Part shown: one piece after another, positions 1-12,560 of the stretch | Layout: each line of letters opens with the position of its first letter | Numbering within the stretch: position 1 is the stretch's first letter | From: Sialis fuliginosa | Lineage: Eukaryota; Arthropoda; Insecta; Megaloptera; Sialidae | Reading direction: 5' to 3' | Assembly: GCA_961205875.1 (NCBI GenBank) | Contig: OY540822.1 | Coordinates: forward strand, 15,502,501 to 15,566,500 | Length of the DNA stretch: 64,000 bases | Position numbers and translations under genes: made by a program | Notes under the pieces: generated by a model | Database searches by the model: none | What the model was told of the DNA's origin: nothing | Seen by the model: only the letters and a program-made list of their open reading frames with translations

Positions 1-195
1 AAATACAGGTTTTGTATTTTTTTTCAATCCATCTTTAATAAATGACGGAGTACATTGAAATTGCATTATAGAACAGAACTGAAGGCATTTTACCTCATCG
101 ATCAAAATCATTAAGATTAGTGTACATTTATTACTCAGGTATAGTTTCAACCAGTGATTTTCAAACGTTTTAATTATCTTTATACAAACAATATA

Positions 196-285
196 CTAAA
201 AATTGTCATTACTGTAATTAAATGTCACCAAATATTTGTAATTTAGTACAAATATGATCCAAGACTAGTGCCATAGTTGAAGTAA
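196..285 (-). repeat. Family A TIR element, short relic
   Basis: The stretch with 'CACCAAATATTTGTAATTTAGTAC' character followed by 'GATCCAAGACTAGTGCCA' matches the end of the family A copy at 44910-45022, in the same (reverse) orientation. Only the terminal part is recognisable and both edges are blurred. Confidence 0.5.
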
Positions 286-1044
286 TTATTTGTAACAATT
301 CACTTCCTTTCTTTCTATCCAAGTCCAACTAGCAAACTCTTAAATGTCAAAATCACAAAATAAAAAAATAAAAACTTGTTCTGCATATTTTGTTTTGTAC
401 TTTTTGTGACCTTTGCATGACGGTCAATTCCACGTCTACTACATTATTGAAAGAATTTAATGAATGTCCGTGTCCGTTCACTCACGTGTTTCTACATTCA
501 CGTTCATATTATTTGGTCGTGACCCATTAAAATTTTTATTATTTTATTTACTCTTCACCCCTAATATTTTATATGAAAAAATTAAACTACAAAAACGTCA
601 TTAATAAAAAGGATTTCAAAGATTGAAACTAAAGCAAAAAATGTAAACAAAAATTAAAGATCAAAACTAGAAAACCATTATTATTAGTTACTTTATCCTA
701 TAAATTCAGAGCTAGCTCTTTTTTCGAAATAATTTGATCCGATCAATGTTTTTACGTACATATATGTACATACATACATACTGTACATTGGTTATTGTTT
801 TAATATAACAATAGTTTAGTTAATTCCAATTACGATGTGCAGCTAACAACGGTAACTAGACTGCATCATTGTCTGCACACTCAATTATAGATGTTTCAAT
901 GGGATGACCATTTATGTATATCAATTAAAAGTTTTTATTTTATATCTACCCCTCAAAATAACAAGTTAATTAACAAGGTACGCGTTATATTGCAAATCAA
1001 CTATGTCTATAGAGCAGTAGAACGTCATATTTATTGTTGAGTGA

Positions 1045-1306
1045 ACCGGGATGCTAATTGGAAGCTTCGTTATTATTATTCGACCATATCAAGAGCTTTA
1101 AGGATGCCATGTATGTATTTTTTTCAAAATTGTGAAATAAATATATAACCTGAACAAAACATGTATATTTTATAGTTTGTTTTATTAACCGGGATGCTAA
1201 TTGGAAGCTTCGCTATTATGTATGTATTTGTATGTATTTTTTTCAAAATTATAAAATAAATATATAACCTGAACAAAACATGTATATTTCATAGTTTGTT
1301 TTATTA
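1045..1306. repeat. Imperfect tandem duplication, two units offset by 143 bp
   Basis: The phrase ACCGGGATGCTAATTGGAAG begins at 1045 and again at 1188. In both units it is followed, after a variable piece, by a matching stretch ending in CATGTATATTT and TAGTTTGTTTTATTA. The second unit lacks about 25 bp of the first. No coding potential is visible in either. Confidence 0.8.
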
Positions 1307-4300
1307 GCGATCACCGTGGAAGCCTAAGATATAATATAAGTGAGAGTAAAGAGTAAAGAGAGGGTAAATTACTCCATTAACATTCTTCGAATAGAAACAA
1401 AACGGTAAAAATTGATTGGTATACCCATAAAACTTAACAGCTATATAAAAGTTTATTACAGTCTTATCGCATGGACTCCCAATTTTTAGTATCACCTGTA
1501 TTGTATATATATATATATATTTATATATAACAGACAAACTTTGCACTGTTATTATGTCAATAAGAAATGCAGTACAGACATTTCCATTATTGACCGTGAA
1601 AATCAATTTTTCCAATGTTGTAATTTTCATAAAAATAAAATAACAATTTTTATGTCTTCGTTCAGACAGTTTTTTTTATTATACAATATTGGATATTTCA
1701 CCTTTTTTAACATTCATACAATTGATTGCCCTTAACTCTTTATATTTTTATATTATTATACTAATTGTCGTTATATTCTTGAGATAAATATAAGATTGCA
1801 AAAAGTGCAGATTGGGCGTTCTGAGATTTTGTTTATTTCATATGCATGTATTCAGTGTACAAATGTACATTGTACATGATTTGAAAGGGAATTGTTTGTG
1901 TAGAGGTTGAAGACAAGCGTCATTTGGTATTTTTACATCATAATTCCAGACACGTTACAAAGATAGTATTATTGATTTTGATATGTCCGAATCACACATA
2001 TGCTTGTAAAAATTTAGCTGCTAACAAAAAGTGATTCTTTTTTATATTTTATCTGATCTTGACTTTTTATTCAATTGAAAAATTACTTATTAACATCTAT
2101 TTTTACGTTTTATCTAACAAAACGGATTTTAAAATATGTATATAATATTCCCCTTTATTTTTTAGATTTCATTAAAATATATATCAAAACCTAAAATCTG
2201 TAATGGAAAGGGTAGAAATAGAAATGTTATTAAATGCACAAATTTCAATTGAAATTGAAAACCACAAACAATTTTGTTTAGATTACATAAATTGATAGTA
2301 AAATAAATGAAATATTCTCTTACACACTCGCAAACACACACACACACACTGTATTGTACATATGTGATTGACATTATTTTCTGTTATTTGAATTTATACA
2401 TGTTTTTATGTTAAATATGTTTTTTTTTTTTTTACAAAATACCAATTTTAATTTCCGACATACATACGTTTAAATTGATGAATTTTAATTTAAATAAAAG
2501 TTAAAAAATGAAAATATTCTGGTGCTCAAAATAAAACATTACGACTATGCTGTTTACAGGAAAACTTTTTATTTTCAACATGCCAGTCTTAAATGGAAAT
2601 ACCTGTTTATTTAATACACATAATAATAAAATTGATTTGAAATAGTTAAAAGTCTGAAAATATCCAGTATATTTGTAGATAAAATGTGCGAAGAAATGAA
2701 AATTTATTGTATGTGCTAAAGTATTTGGTAATGTTAAAATTAAGAAAAACGACTATATTTTAGATGTAAAATATATGATGTGAAGTAGAATAATTCTTAC
2801 TAAATTCTTAGTTATAGTTAGTTAGAAGTTTCAAAGATCTGTTTCTATACTTTATGTACGTATAGATTTCACCTAACTAGAACCGAGTTTCCATAGTGTT
2901 TACTAAAACAAGATAGCTATGGAAAAGTTAGTGAAAAGCGAGATAGACTTACACGTTAACTAGCAGTACTGAAACTTTGTATTAATGAAATGCAATGAAT
3001 GCCGACTTATCAAGGTAAATAATAGGTACGACGTTTTATGTAATTTCAAAAGTAACTTAAAATTACAACAAGAATACGTCGAAATATTTGCATATTTATG
3101 GATTAAACGAGTAATGGAATTTATTACAAGTATTGTTTGAAGACCACTGTTTAATATATTTTCCTTTAGTTTGAACCCCTCTTTTGTGAAGTTAGAAATA
3201 ACATTTGGTGTTGTTATCCCCTTCGTTCTTGAGACTTATTCAAATTTCTATGAAATTTCTATCAAAATCGTGTTTTATTTTCAAAATAAGATTATTCTCG
3301 TATATTCGTACTGGATTGTGGGAAAGCATTAAGGAAACTTTGGAAAAGTTTTCATTGAGTATAATCAATTGAAATTGATTTGCATATAGATATACGTAAT
3401 TGTTACACATGAGCGAATCTTTTTAAAAATTATAACCTCTTCCTTAAAAATCATCTAGAACTTTTTATAAAGGTACTACAATTCAAACTTGTTGAAAATG
3501 TGTATACTTGAATGTTAACAATATTTTATAGATTTCGGTTTATCGAAAATTTAAAGAAAAACCCTTCTCCTGACTAAATATTACTATTTGTAAACCCAAA
3601 TTTGATTATTTATTACTTAAAAAAATTCATTGAATCTTGACAGAATTTATATATTTGAGATCTATTTAATTATTTTATCTTTAACATTATAAAAAAATAT
3701 ATCAATTCTATCGATAGAAGCTATTAAAAAAAAAAATTTTTTAATTCAGGAATTGAAAATTGTTATTTATGTTTATATGACAGATAGGTGTATTAATCGT
3801 TTATTGAATGTATTACAAAACAAATGAATGATTTTTAAAAAGTACTTTGTACTTTGATTTCCACTCACCTGTTGTGTAAAAACTGTGTGATATTTGCTTG
3901 CCTATGATAGAGTGCATTAATTTACTCGGCGTAATCACGTGAAAAAATCGTATATGAAATACAGTTAACGTGTTAATATTGGATTACCTTTATACGTTAT
4001 ATTGACATAGCATTCGTTCCATTTTTTGTATGAAATGCATGCATTATTACATATACATAAACATATACAGTACGCTTTTTCCACGCTTTGTAATATTCAG
4101 TAAAATGTTTGTCAAAAGAAAATAAACTGCATTGCACTACATACTCAAATCAAATATTGTCAATATGTCGCTTTTTTATTCTATGTAATAAATTTTCCAT
4201 TTTATTAATATGTATTTCATATTTGCTTTGGTATTCATTAAAGATATTATTTTTGCAGTAATTGTAGAATTTTTCAATTTTAATTATGCATGTACAGGGT

Positions 4301-4386
4301 AGGACAATAGACATAAAATTCAATTTTTATTTTATATTACTGTGCCTGCAGCTTTGCTCACTTAATTTTATTATTTATTTATTGTT

Positions 4387-4590
4387 ATTATATTGTTCAA
4401 TATTTAACTGTTTAGGCAGCGTATTGCAAACGAACGCGCTGGCGGCAAACTTTTTTCCGTTTTGATTTACTATTACCGTTACTGCGTATATATTAATATG
4501 ACATATCTATGAATTAAAAGTTATAAGTTATAAATATAATATAAGTACACTAACAGACAGACAGACAGACAGACGTTGCGTTTTATAATA
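4387..4590 (+). repeat. Interspersed repeat family F, copy 1, with GACA-rich tail
   Basis: The sequence from TTATATTGTTCAATATTTAAC through a (GACA)n run to GACGTTGCGTTTTATAATAT is shared with 47597-47790, with scattered mismatches and small indels. The order of blocks is the same in both: the opening phrase, ACTTTTTTCCG, ATTACCGT, CTATGAATTAAA and the GACA run. It is an old interspersed element of unknown class. No ORF is preserved. Confidence 0.7.
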
Positions 4591-6588
4591 TGTAATTTTT
4601 CAAAAGCATCGATTTTTTCAAATTGTTTTTTTAAATTAAATATGGTGGAAATAAATGGGTCATTCCATTTTTCAAGATCGTACTGTGTATTTCAATACAA
4701 TTTTCTACTCTATGAATGGTACCTATTATATGGGTATTTCTACTTGGAGACAGAATTCAATTTTTCAATGATATTATATTTCAAAAAGATCAGAGATATT
4801 GAAGTAGTAATACGAAATACTCAGTTTGTATTTTACTCTATTTTTTTTTTCAGTAAAATGTTTGAAATGAGGCTTTTATACGAATGCTGCAAATTATATA
4901 CATATATCGAAAGAGATCCGGATAAATGGAACTATTTCATTTTAATTTAAAAATGTACCTTTTATATTTCTGTCAATAGACAGATGCACAAATGTACTTC
5001 CTGTGTTTTTAATTATGTAGTTAATAGAAAATATCGTTATCAACGATATGTAAATATGGTTACATACAAAAGAGAATGAATATTTGATTTAATATCAATA
5101 TATTTGCTTTATCTATTATTATTTGAACGCAATATATACAAAATACACATTTAAGCGCAAGTTAAAATTAGATAATGTTAATTTTGTTATATTGATTAAC
5201 CCTTTAAGTAGAAGATAATAGTTTTTGTTTTGGAACAGTCTGTAGTTGAATGCACTATCGATGTTGTAGTTTAGTTTGCCTCGGGGTCAAACGACGCCAC
5301 AAAAACAGTTCCCACACTATTATTATCGGTTCTGTGAGGTATACATCACCGCGCTATGTAAAAAGGGTGACAAAATGAGCGTGTCTGTCCGTCCACCCAT
5401 TTTGATGCCTTCTCATGACCCTGCCTACTTTTTCTTCCTTCAATCACTTCAGCTAAATTCAATGGTTATGCTTTACCGTCCGTTGTATTTATCGAACAAC
5501 TTTTTTGTATATTTACTTTACTCCCTTTTGCTTTTGCGTTTTATTTTATATTTATCGCGTTCAAGTTTTTTTTTTGTTATATTAAGATCTAATTAATTAT
5601 TTTTAATTAATTCGTTAGCGGGATTGGATATTTTATGAATTATTTTAATGAGTTTTAATTATATGATGAAATAATATTCCTTTCTTGATAAACCAATTAT
5701 TTCTATGCTCGTTTAGTGACAATGAGCTCAAGTCATTTCATTGAAAATTCGCCCGTGTTAAACTACTTACATATAATTAATACGTATCATATTGTATATG
5801 CTTTACATGTGTTGAGACACCTAACACTTTGGTACATTTTCTCCTTTACTTGTATACTATTCATAGACGTAGAGCAACTGCTAATGAGCACTAGGCCTGT
5901 AAGGTGTACTTGACACAAATACCAGTCGTTCCAAAACTTTATGTACCACGAAAAAATATAATCTTCTTTCCTTATATCTATAAGTAACACTTAAAAATTA
6001 GTTTATTTCGAATAAATTTAAATATAAAAGAAAAATACCACTAGAAAATCAACTGATATAAAAATGTTTAGAATATTTGAGAACCTCTGGTATAGTCGTT
6101 GGTGGTTGCGTGACCGACCGAGTTGGTTTGTTGTTACTTGACTGCTCAAGAGCATGAATGCACTCTAGATACCTACAAATACTGTGTTTTATAAAAAATA
6201 GCGTTCTTTTATTATTCGGTAGTAAGTTGCGGAATTTTACACATGCTTCAGAAGTCATGAGTATCAACAATTCCGTTATAATTGTTACGCTTTATGTAAG
6301 AATCGCGTTTTCAATTAGACCTCGAAATTATGTCTTACTGTTTAATTATACATACAATGCAATATGCAGCTATTAAGATCACATTAAATTAACATGCAAT
6401 AGGGGCACTGTAAATATAGTTGTAGAAATTGAAGAGTTAAACTTTTGATTTGTTGAGTATTTTTCATCCATACATTTCGTTATAAATAATAACGTCAATT
6501 TTATTCGAGTTTTTGTTTTCGGAGTAATTCTGGCATCGGAGCGAGTATATTCGTTCTTGGATCATTTAGCAGCATTATGGCCTTGCAT

Positions 6589-6614
6589 ACACACACACAC
6601 ACACACACACACAC
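6589..6614. repeat. (AC)13 microsatellite
   Basis: This is an uninterrupted AC dinucleotide run in AT-rich intron sequence. Confidence 0.95.
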
Positions 6615-7319
6615 GCCTTTATGTGAGTTAAAGTTGTTCCTCCGCAAGATGATCATCAGTTTGTTACGTAATCCATTCATTTCTTCACTTTTTTATTTAT
6701 AGTCAGCTCTCCTCTTATATACAATACCCTTTGTTGGTATTGTACTCATTGTATGGATAATATTATTATAATTCTTTTTACTATTTTAATCTTCTTTATT
6801 ATCCTGCTCAAGATGTATATGAATATCGTTTAGATTTATCACAGTTTTTATTTTCATAAAACTTTTATACTTTTGTGTCTTACAGTATAATAAATTGAAC
6901 TATTTATAATAGTCGCAACTTTCAAAATAGAGTTACTAACGCAGTTATATAATATAATATCGGTATGGAGAACCATACATGACTTCCATGTTCTTTCTAT
7001 CTTTTTAAATAATTTTTAAATATAAATTTTTTGGAAAATATTTTATTAATGTAATCTACTACTATGAATATAAATTTCGTAATACATAAAAAACATATAT
7101 GTATACTTACGACGGTTACAGCAGTTATTGCCATTTGTATATAAATATATAATGTCAAAAACATAATACACATTCGTAGAACAACTAATTTGACAATCTG
7201 AATTTAGTTGCATTTGTTTCCAAGGCAACATGAATTAATGACGTATTAATTAGTATTTAAAATTCAAATTAGTGAGATAATACTCGCAATGTTCACTTTT
7301 TAGACGAAAAAAGTTACAA

Positions 7320-7500
7320 AATTTCGAATATTTCCAAAACCCCTAATCCGATTAGCACCAAAATCAATAGGTCTGGAGTACTCACCGAGACAAACATTTT
7401 ACCCAAAAATAATTCAGATCGGTACATTTTTACAGTAGTTATCGTGAACGAAAAAAATCTACATCCTGACACACAGACACACGCACAGCCGCCATGCGGA
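7320..7500 (+). repeat. Transposon-tail relic (fossil, class uncertain)
   Basis: The stretch carries phrases such as 'AATCCGATTAGCACCAAAATC' character, GATCGGTACATTTTTACAG and an ACACAGACACACGCACAG run. These are typical of decayed 3' regions of arthropod mobile elements. It has no intact ORF and no clear ends. Confidence 0.4.
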
Positions 7501-7721
7501 AATTAACTTTTCTTTACGTTTTGAAGTTAGTACAATCAGAATTTGTCATTTTCTCGGACACGATGGTATTACAATACTTCCATTTCTTTCAGAACATGGA
7601 AGTAATAATGAGTCTTAGTTCTAGTACAATTTGAAGTGTATAGCATAGTAATATTTAGTTTATAATTGTCATACAATTGATTGTAATGGGTTTACTAATA
7701 ATGTGTGTTTGATTGTTTCAG

Positions 7722-7907
7722 AAACTGAAAAACCTCGACGAAGATTTCTGTGGACTGGATGTAAACACTCCATTGGGGGGTAAACAGCCCGCGTCAGCAG
7801 TGGCAGTTCTCCATCTTTCCGAACAGCACTTCACAGCAGTTGCAGCAACTTCCACGGGTGACTTCACTGTAGTATTCATCGGTACAGCTAAAGGACATCT
7901 CAAGAAG
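7722..7907 (+). CDS. PlexB: Plexin, internal exon 1 of window (Sema domain, C-terminal part)
   Basis: This exon encodes 62 codons of a plexin, the cell-surface receptor for semaphorins in axon guidance and cell repulsion. It is preceded by a TTGTTTCAG acceptor (AG at 7720-7721), followed by a GT donor at 7908, and is phase 0 at both ends. Residues 9-20 form the plexin block F-C-G then N-x-P-L-G-G. Residues 37-42 (FTAVAA) and 48-55 (F-T-V-V-F-I-G-T) are the Sema beta-propeller strand that in plexins is followed by a G-x-(I/L)-x-K-(V/I) turn; here it reads G-H-L-K-K. The frame continues exactly into the exon at 22775. If this intron were retained, translation would stop nine codons past the donor. 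The first upstream residue is not known, so the exon start rests on the splice site. The family call is secure. The B-type assignment is an inference from the next two exons. Confidence 0.9.
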
Positions 7908-8073
7908 GTAGTCTATATGTTATTTTCATAACTTGAAACACTACTCACGCATAACCGATGTAAAGTTACTTGTACGCATTCATCCATATTTCTCTTCCAC
8001 ATCTCCTTAGCGATTAAAACGTGTTGAATTTTAAAATATGTCGAGGCCATTCCAATTCTTCAAAAAAATTACT

Positions 8074-8473
8074 TAAATAATTAGAAATATATTTATATAA
8101 TCTATAGACACTTAACTGTAAAACAGCTTAATTTGATGACAATCGGCCAATGGTGGACATTTAAACGAATTATTAGTGTAATATATTTATTAATTATTAT
8201 ATTATCATAACATCTGTTTTACATTGTTTAAAATTTTACGATAACTTTTTTATCGTAGAATAGTACTTATCATTAACAAGTGTCCATCACTGGGTGCCCA
8301 TTGCTGGTGTAACAGACTGAAGAAAAATCATAAAATTATTAAATTGATTTAATAAAGAGGTACTTGTTTTCTTAGTAACATGAATTCATGAGAATTACAA
8401 AAAGAAGTCCCTCAATCCCAAAAAACAGTATACCTCGGTCTTAAAGTGGCCATGATTGGTGCCCGCACCTTAT
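8074..8473 (+). repeat. Family A TIR element, left-truncated copy
   Basis: The copy runs from the phrase TCTATAGACACTTAACTGTAAA through the internal blocks (CAATCGGCCAATG, ATTTATTAATTATTATATTAT, AATAAAGAGGTACTTGTTTT) to the right terminus GATTGGTGCCCGCACCTTA. It lacks the left terminus seen at 38323. No ORF is present, so this is a non-autonomous (MITE-like) element. Confidence 0.75.
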
Positions 8474-9439
8474 AGATATTAAATCGTCATTTTCGTACTT
8501 TTTAACAAATCTATAAAATGAATTACATATATTGCTTATTAAAAAACATAGTAAAACATAAAAAAGTTGCATTGTACAGACAGATTTGTATAAGTGGTAA
8601 TAAAGTAGATATCGTATGATGTCTATTGTGATATTAGTAATTACATTTTTTTTTATAAATGAAAATTCCCCGTCTCACTATATTTAATAAGAGTACAGAA
8701 AAATGAAAATTCATGTATATTTACATTATGTTTCACTATTTCGAAATGAAAATATGTTTTTTTCATTTGTTCATTTCTATAGACTTTAATCATCAAATAA
8801 AAAAAGGTTCATTAAAATAGTACTGGTTCTTTCTATTTCTTTTGCTTGAAATTATCTAAAAATTTTCATTTACTCTATAGTAAGTACAGTTTAAAAGAAA
8901 ATATATTTGAATTTTATTAAAGCAGAACGTAGACTTTCATACATTTTAGTATTGATTAGTTTAAAATCTAGAATGTACATTATAACTGTAATTATTGTAG
9001 TAATGTAGTATAATTATTTCTATTCGAATTCTATTGTCTTTGATTAGTTCATCTAAATTTAGTCTAATTGTGTTGCATATTTGAAATATACATACAAAGC
9101 AACTGAGATTATTAACGTGTATTTACTTGGAATGCGAATCCGGAGAATGGGGTTGCGATAAACAGATAAAAATTATTATTCTACAGGTGTCCCGTAAATC
9201 AGGACATATACATAACATATCATTTTGTATGTAATATTTTAAATAGAGCTCTTTAAAGGAAACTACAACAAAAATTTAAAATGCGATTAGTTTAATTACA
9301 CTAATTTACAAGGTTTTATACCCAAAGGTTTAAAAGGATTTTCAAACGGATTCAGATTTAGAATGGGTGTCATGGGACTTTCTTATAAATAAATTAGAGA
9401 TATTAAAATTCTCACTGTTTCAAAAATAAACAACAGTAA

Positions 9440-9560
9440 AAATTCTTTCCATCTGTAAGAATGTTTTCAAAAGTTCACCTTTCTATCTCTCTTTTCCAAA
9501 TTTCATTAAGATCGGTTCAGCAGTTTAGCCATGAAAAGGTAACAGACAGACGGACAGACA
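9440..9560 (+). repeat. Transposon tail with GACA/GACGGACA run
   Basis: The stretch contains 'CAAATTTCATTAAGATCGGTTCAGCAGTTTAGCC' character followed by AACAGACAGACGGACAGACA. This is the generic 3' tail found in many arthropod interspersed repeats and is related in style to 14535-14720 and 32920-33020. No ORF or target duplication is seen. Confidence 0.55.
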
Positions 9561-10709
9561 TATATAATATTTGGTATATAATATGGGTAGTGTTTAATTA
9601 CATAATTTACAACAATGCACGCGAGATCCTGTTGAATAGATATCTCAGTTTATTTACGAATAGATTTGAATTTTTCTTTAATTAAATTTTAAAAGCACAT
9701 TAATGCTGGAAACACCTAAGATACAATTAACTTTGTATAGAAGACGCTTAGAGGACGGCAAAGATGTAATTGGCCGCATTAAACTTGTTGTTCTGCAAAG
9801 AGATTGTAGTTCACAGCTACCCTTGGCGCAACCCCCAATAATGCATCAAGTAAATAATCCACATATATCACGAGGCAGCCTCTACCCTCCCCCCCTCCCC
9901 CTCCACTCCCTTCTCCCTTCACGCCCTTGTTAAGATCAGTACGACCATGTTAACGCTCTCTACTCTTATCACGGGCCAGTACAGTAAGGTAACATTCTAG
10001 ATTCTAGAGACTACAAACAAAACACAAAATCACCTTATTTAAACATTAATTAGTTTATGTAAACAAAATGGTCGTCCGAAATCAAATAAAAAATTATGTC
10101 TTGAATTCATTGACCTACCCTAATTAGCATCCGGTAGAATAATGCATGGGGGAAAGGTAGAAAAAAAACTACTTAAGGAAAAAGAAACATTTTAAATTTC
10201 TCCTGCAGACATTATATTCTTAAAATGTTTTTAATGTATTTACTTATTTTTACATTAATTCAATTCATGTGGGATTTTAAAATGTAAATTATCGATTTTA
10301 TCATATTTTACATTTTCCTGGAAAATCATTTTATTTTAAATGACGAATAAATTAACCTGAAATTACGGACATTAAATTTTATGTATATATTTTAAATTAT
10401 AAATATTTTTACTAGAATTTGATTTTAATTTTCTGGGGATTTAAAAGTAAAAGTCCCATCTAAATCGGTTTAGTATTTTCGTGTACTGATTTATAAAAAG
10501 TTAAAGTACAATTCAAATTAAATTTAGCCTAGTAACTGTAAATTCTGATAATAGAGTTTGACGTAGTCTGTTAGTTTTTTTTAGTTTTATTTTGTTTCAA
10601 CAACACTTGCCAATATTATTGAAACATTAGAAGAACAATTTGGAGCAACATTGTTAAATTTGTCACATACGTATACATATGTTCGTATGTAGGTATATAT
10701 TATAAGTAC

Positions 10710-11093
10710 CAGCGACGGCTTTAGAGGGGGGGGGGGTGACCGCCCGGGGTGCCAGGCCAGGTGGGGCGTAAGTCTTAATCACGCCAAGCTGCTATATTAA
10801 CTATTCAACTTATTTGTTAATTTATCAATTTTAATTTGTTAATAATAGGGGATGGGGGTCTCGACGGTCTTAGGACATTTGATAGCCTTAAAGTTAATGA
10901 TGTAAGCTATATTTAAAAAAAAGAGGGAGTCTGTAGGATCGCGCCAAGCTGAGATATTAACTATTCAACTTATTTGTTAATTTATCAATTTTAATTGATA
11001 TTTTCGGTGATTTTTTTTAGGGAGAGAGAGAGGGCGGAAAATAAATTTCGCCCAGGGCGCCAGACTAGCTAAGGCCCGCTCTGATAAGTACAT
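10710..11093 (+). mobile_element. Non-autonomous hAT-like element (family D), 384 bp, exact 8-bp TSD
   Basis: The element starts CAGCGACGGCTTTAG and ends CTAAGGCCCGCTCTG. These are imperfect inverted copies of each other (about 11 of 15 match), and CAG...CTG ends are usual for hAT transposons. It is flanked by an exact 8-bp direct repeat ATAAGTAC (10702-10709 and 11094-11101), the target-duplication length of hAT. Just inside each end are G/C-rich subterminal stretches (GACCGCCCGGGGTGCCAG, CGCCCAGGGCGCCAG) that are also roughly inverted. The inside holds two diverged copies of a sequence containing CGCCAAGCTG, ATATTAACTATTCAACTTATTTGTTAA and GTAAGCTATATTT. This sequence is the same family as the 161-bp unit arrayed at 27904-29467. 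No transposase is encoded. Confidence 0.9.
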
Positions 11094-12399
11094 ATATGTA
11101 TGTATTCGTGTGTGAAATTTCCTATAGTATATAACTTGGTTCACCCTAGCTAGTTTTAACTCATAGTAAGGGTATTATTACTTATCTATTGTGTTTATTT
11201 CATAGATAAAATCAGTAGCGGGTAAAATTCTATGCATACGTATTATTCATTTATTGATGATGTTATAAAAATATTTGAGAAAATAATAACAGTTATAGTT
11301 ATTAGTTTTTGAGTTAATTAACAAAATCATGACTTCCGTATTAATTTAAATTTAATTATCAGTTTATTTGAAAATATAATAGGCTACGCTTATGGATCTT
11401 TTATCTACTATAAACTATTATTTTTATCAGTTAATCAACCATAAATATTTAAAATGGTGCGTCACTGATTTTTAATGTGTATTTTATTTCTACTTAAGTG
11501 GCACGCCTATGATCGTTTTTTTCCTTTCAGAATACCTACCCCAATATTTTCATCTACTATTTTGTGTCGGGTTGTTTCATTTTTAATTTAATCGAATCTG
11601 TTTCCCTGTACGCCACACCCTGTACCTTTTTGCACCCTAAACATCTGTTACTTGCAAGTGAATATATATATTTAAATTCAACGACCTTACCGAAAACTGT
11701 GTACGACATATTTTCGCGAATGATTATTTGGGAAATACCGCTATTTCTGTTCATCAGTTTGTGTAAAAATAACTTGAATTTTCACTCGAAATTCTTATTC
11801 ATTTCACACTTTTGTCTCTTATGTACTCTGCAAATTAATTATATAATGTAAATATATTTTAATCCCTTTTTCAGTATGGTGTCCATCTGTCTGTCTGACA
11901 ATAATTTGACAAACAGTAAAATTAATATTTATATTTTATACGTGACTATACAATTTTCAGTAAACTTGTTGAATGGAAATGTGCAAATAAAAAGTAACAT
12001 AGATAGATAAATGTACAAAAAACAGTAATATATAACGTAACGTAACATTCGTATACGCATTACGTAAGCATGTGTACACATATATTAATTTTTGTGTCAT
12101 GTTTCAAAATTAAGTCCTGCATAGTGTATATTAAATAAATATAAAGAGGGAGATAGCGAACGGTTTGTTTGGGGTACAAGGAAGACAGATAGATACGAGT
12201 ATTGGGGTTGCGAATTTTTAGAGGAGAAAAATAATAGCACACACATATAAAAAAAGTATATGAGTAAATTTCATTCAGTGAATCTGTCAGATTCATGAAC
12301 TTTAGGCATGTTATATACGGGCTATTTTTATCTGAGAATTAACATTGAGTATTTTTAAAGAGGTTTTGTGATGTTTGGTATAAATATTAGTCGGTTTGG

Positions 12400-12560
12400 C
12401 ATCGGAACGTGGAATTTTGTTGGTTGAACATTTCGTGGCGGCGACCCTATTGCTTTTCCCTGCCCTCCCTTCGGCGTGCACTTCCCTTTTGTAGTAAATC
12501 ATGTCTGCGGCAGAGGCCTTCCGTATTTACTCGGGGATGGATAGGGAGGCTCTCATCAGA
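12400..12560. other. GC-richer island of unknown nature
   Basis: This stretch of about 160 bp stands out from the AT-rich surroundings (CGTGGCGGCGACCC, CCTGCCCTCCCTTCGGCGTGC, GTCTGCGGCAGAGGCC). Short open frames exist on both strands, but neither product resembles a family I know and neither has convincing splice sites. It could be a decayed coding piece of a transposon or a conserved non-coding element. Confidence 0.3.

Larger units (their letters stand above)
1..7721 (+). other. Intron of the plexin gene (or upstream sequence), left end not in window
   Basis: This stretch lies upstream of the first plexin exon in the window. That exon starts in phase 0 after a good acceptor and encodes the middle of a Sema domain, so more upstream exons must exist, and this stretch is best read as intron. 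I see no plexin-like coding segment in it on either strand. It holds a relic of TIR family A near the left end, an imperfect duplication (1045-1306), a GACA-rich repeat relic (4387-4590), an (AC)n tract (6589-6614) and a transposon tail at about 7320-7500. The rest is AT-rich sequence without recognisable content. Confidence 0.6.

Noticed and set aside
1304-1630. 108-codon minus-strand ORF.
   Set aside because: It spans the end of the 1045-1306 duplication and a (TA)n run and has a typical AT-rich random composition (I, Y, F, K). No domain.
5276-5596. 106-codon + strand ORF starting at a TTG.
   Set aside because: The middle contains GTGTCTGTCCGTCC, the reverse of the GACGGACA tails of local repeats, and the end is F/L/Y-rich AT translation. 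No plexin or other domain is visible.
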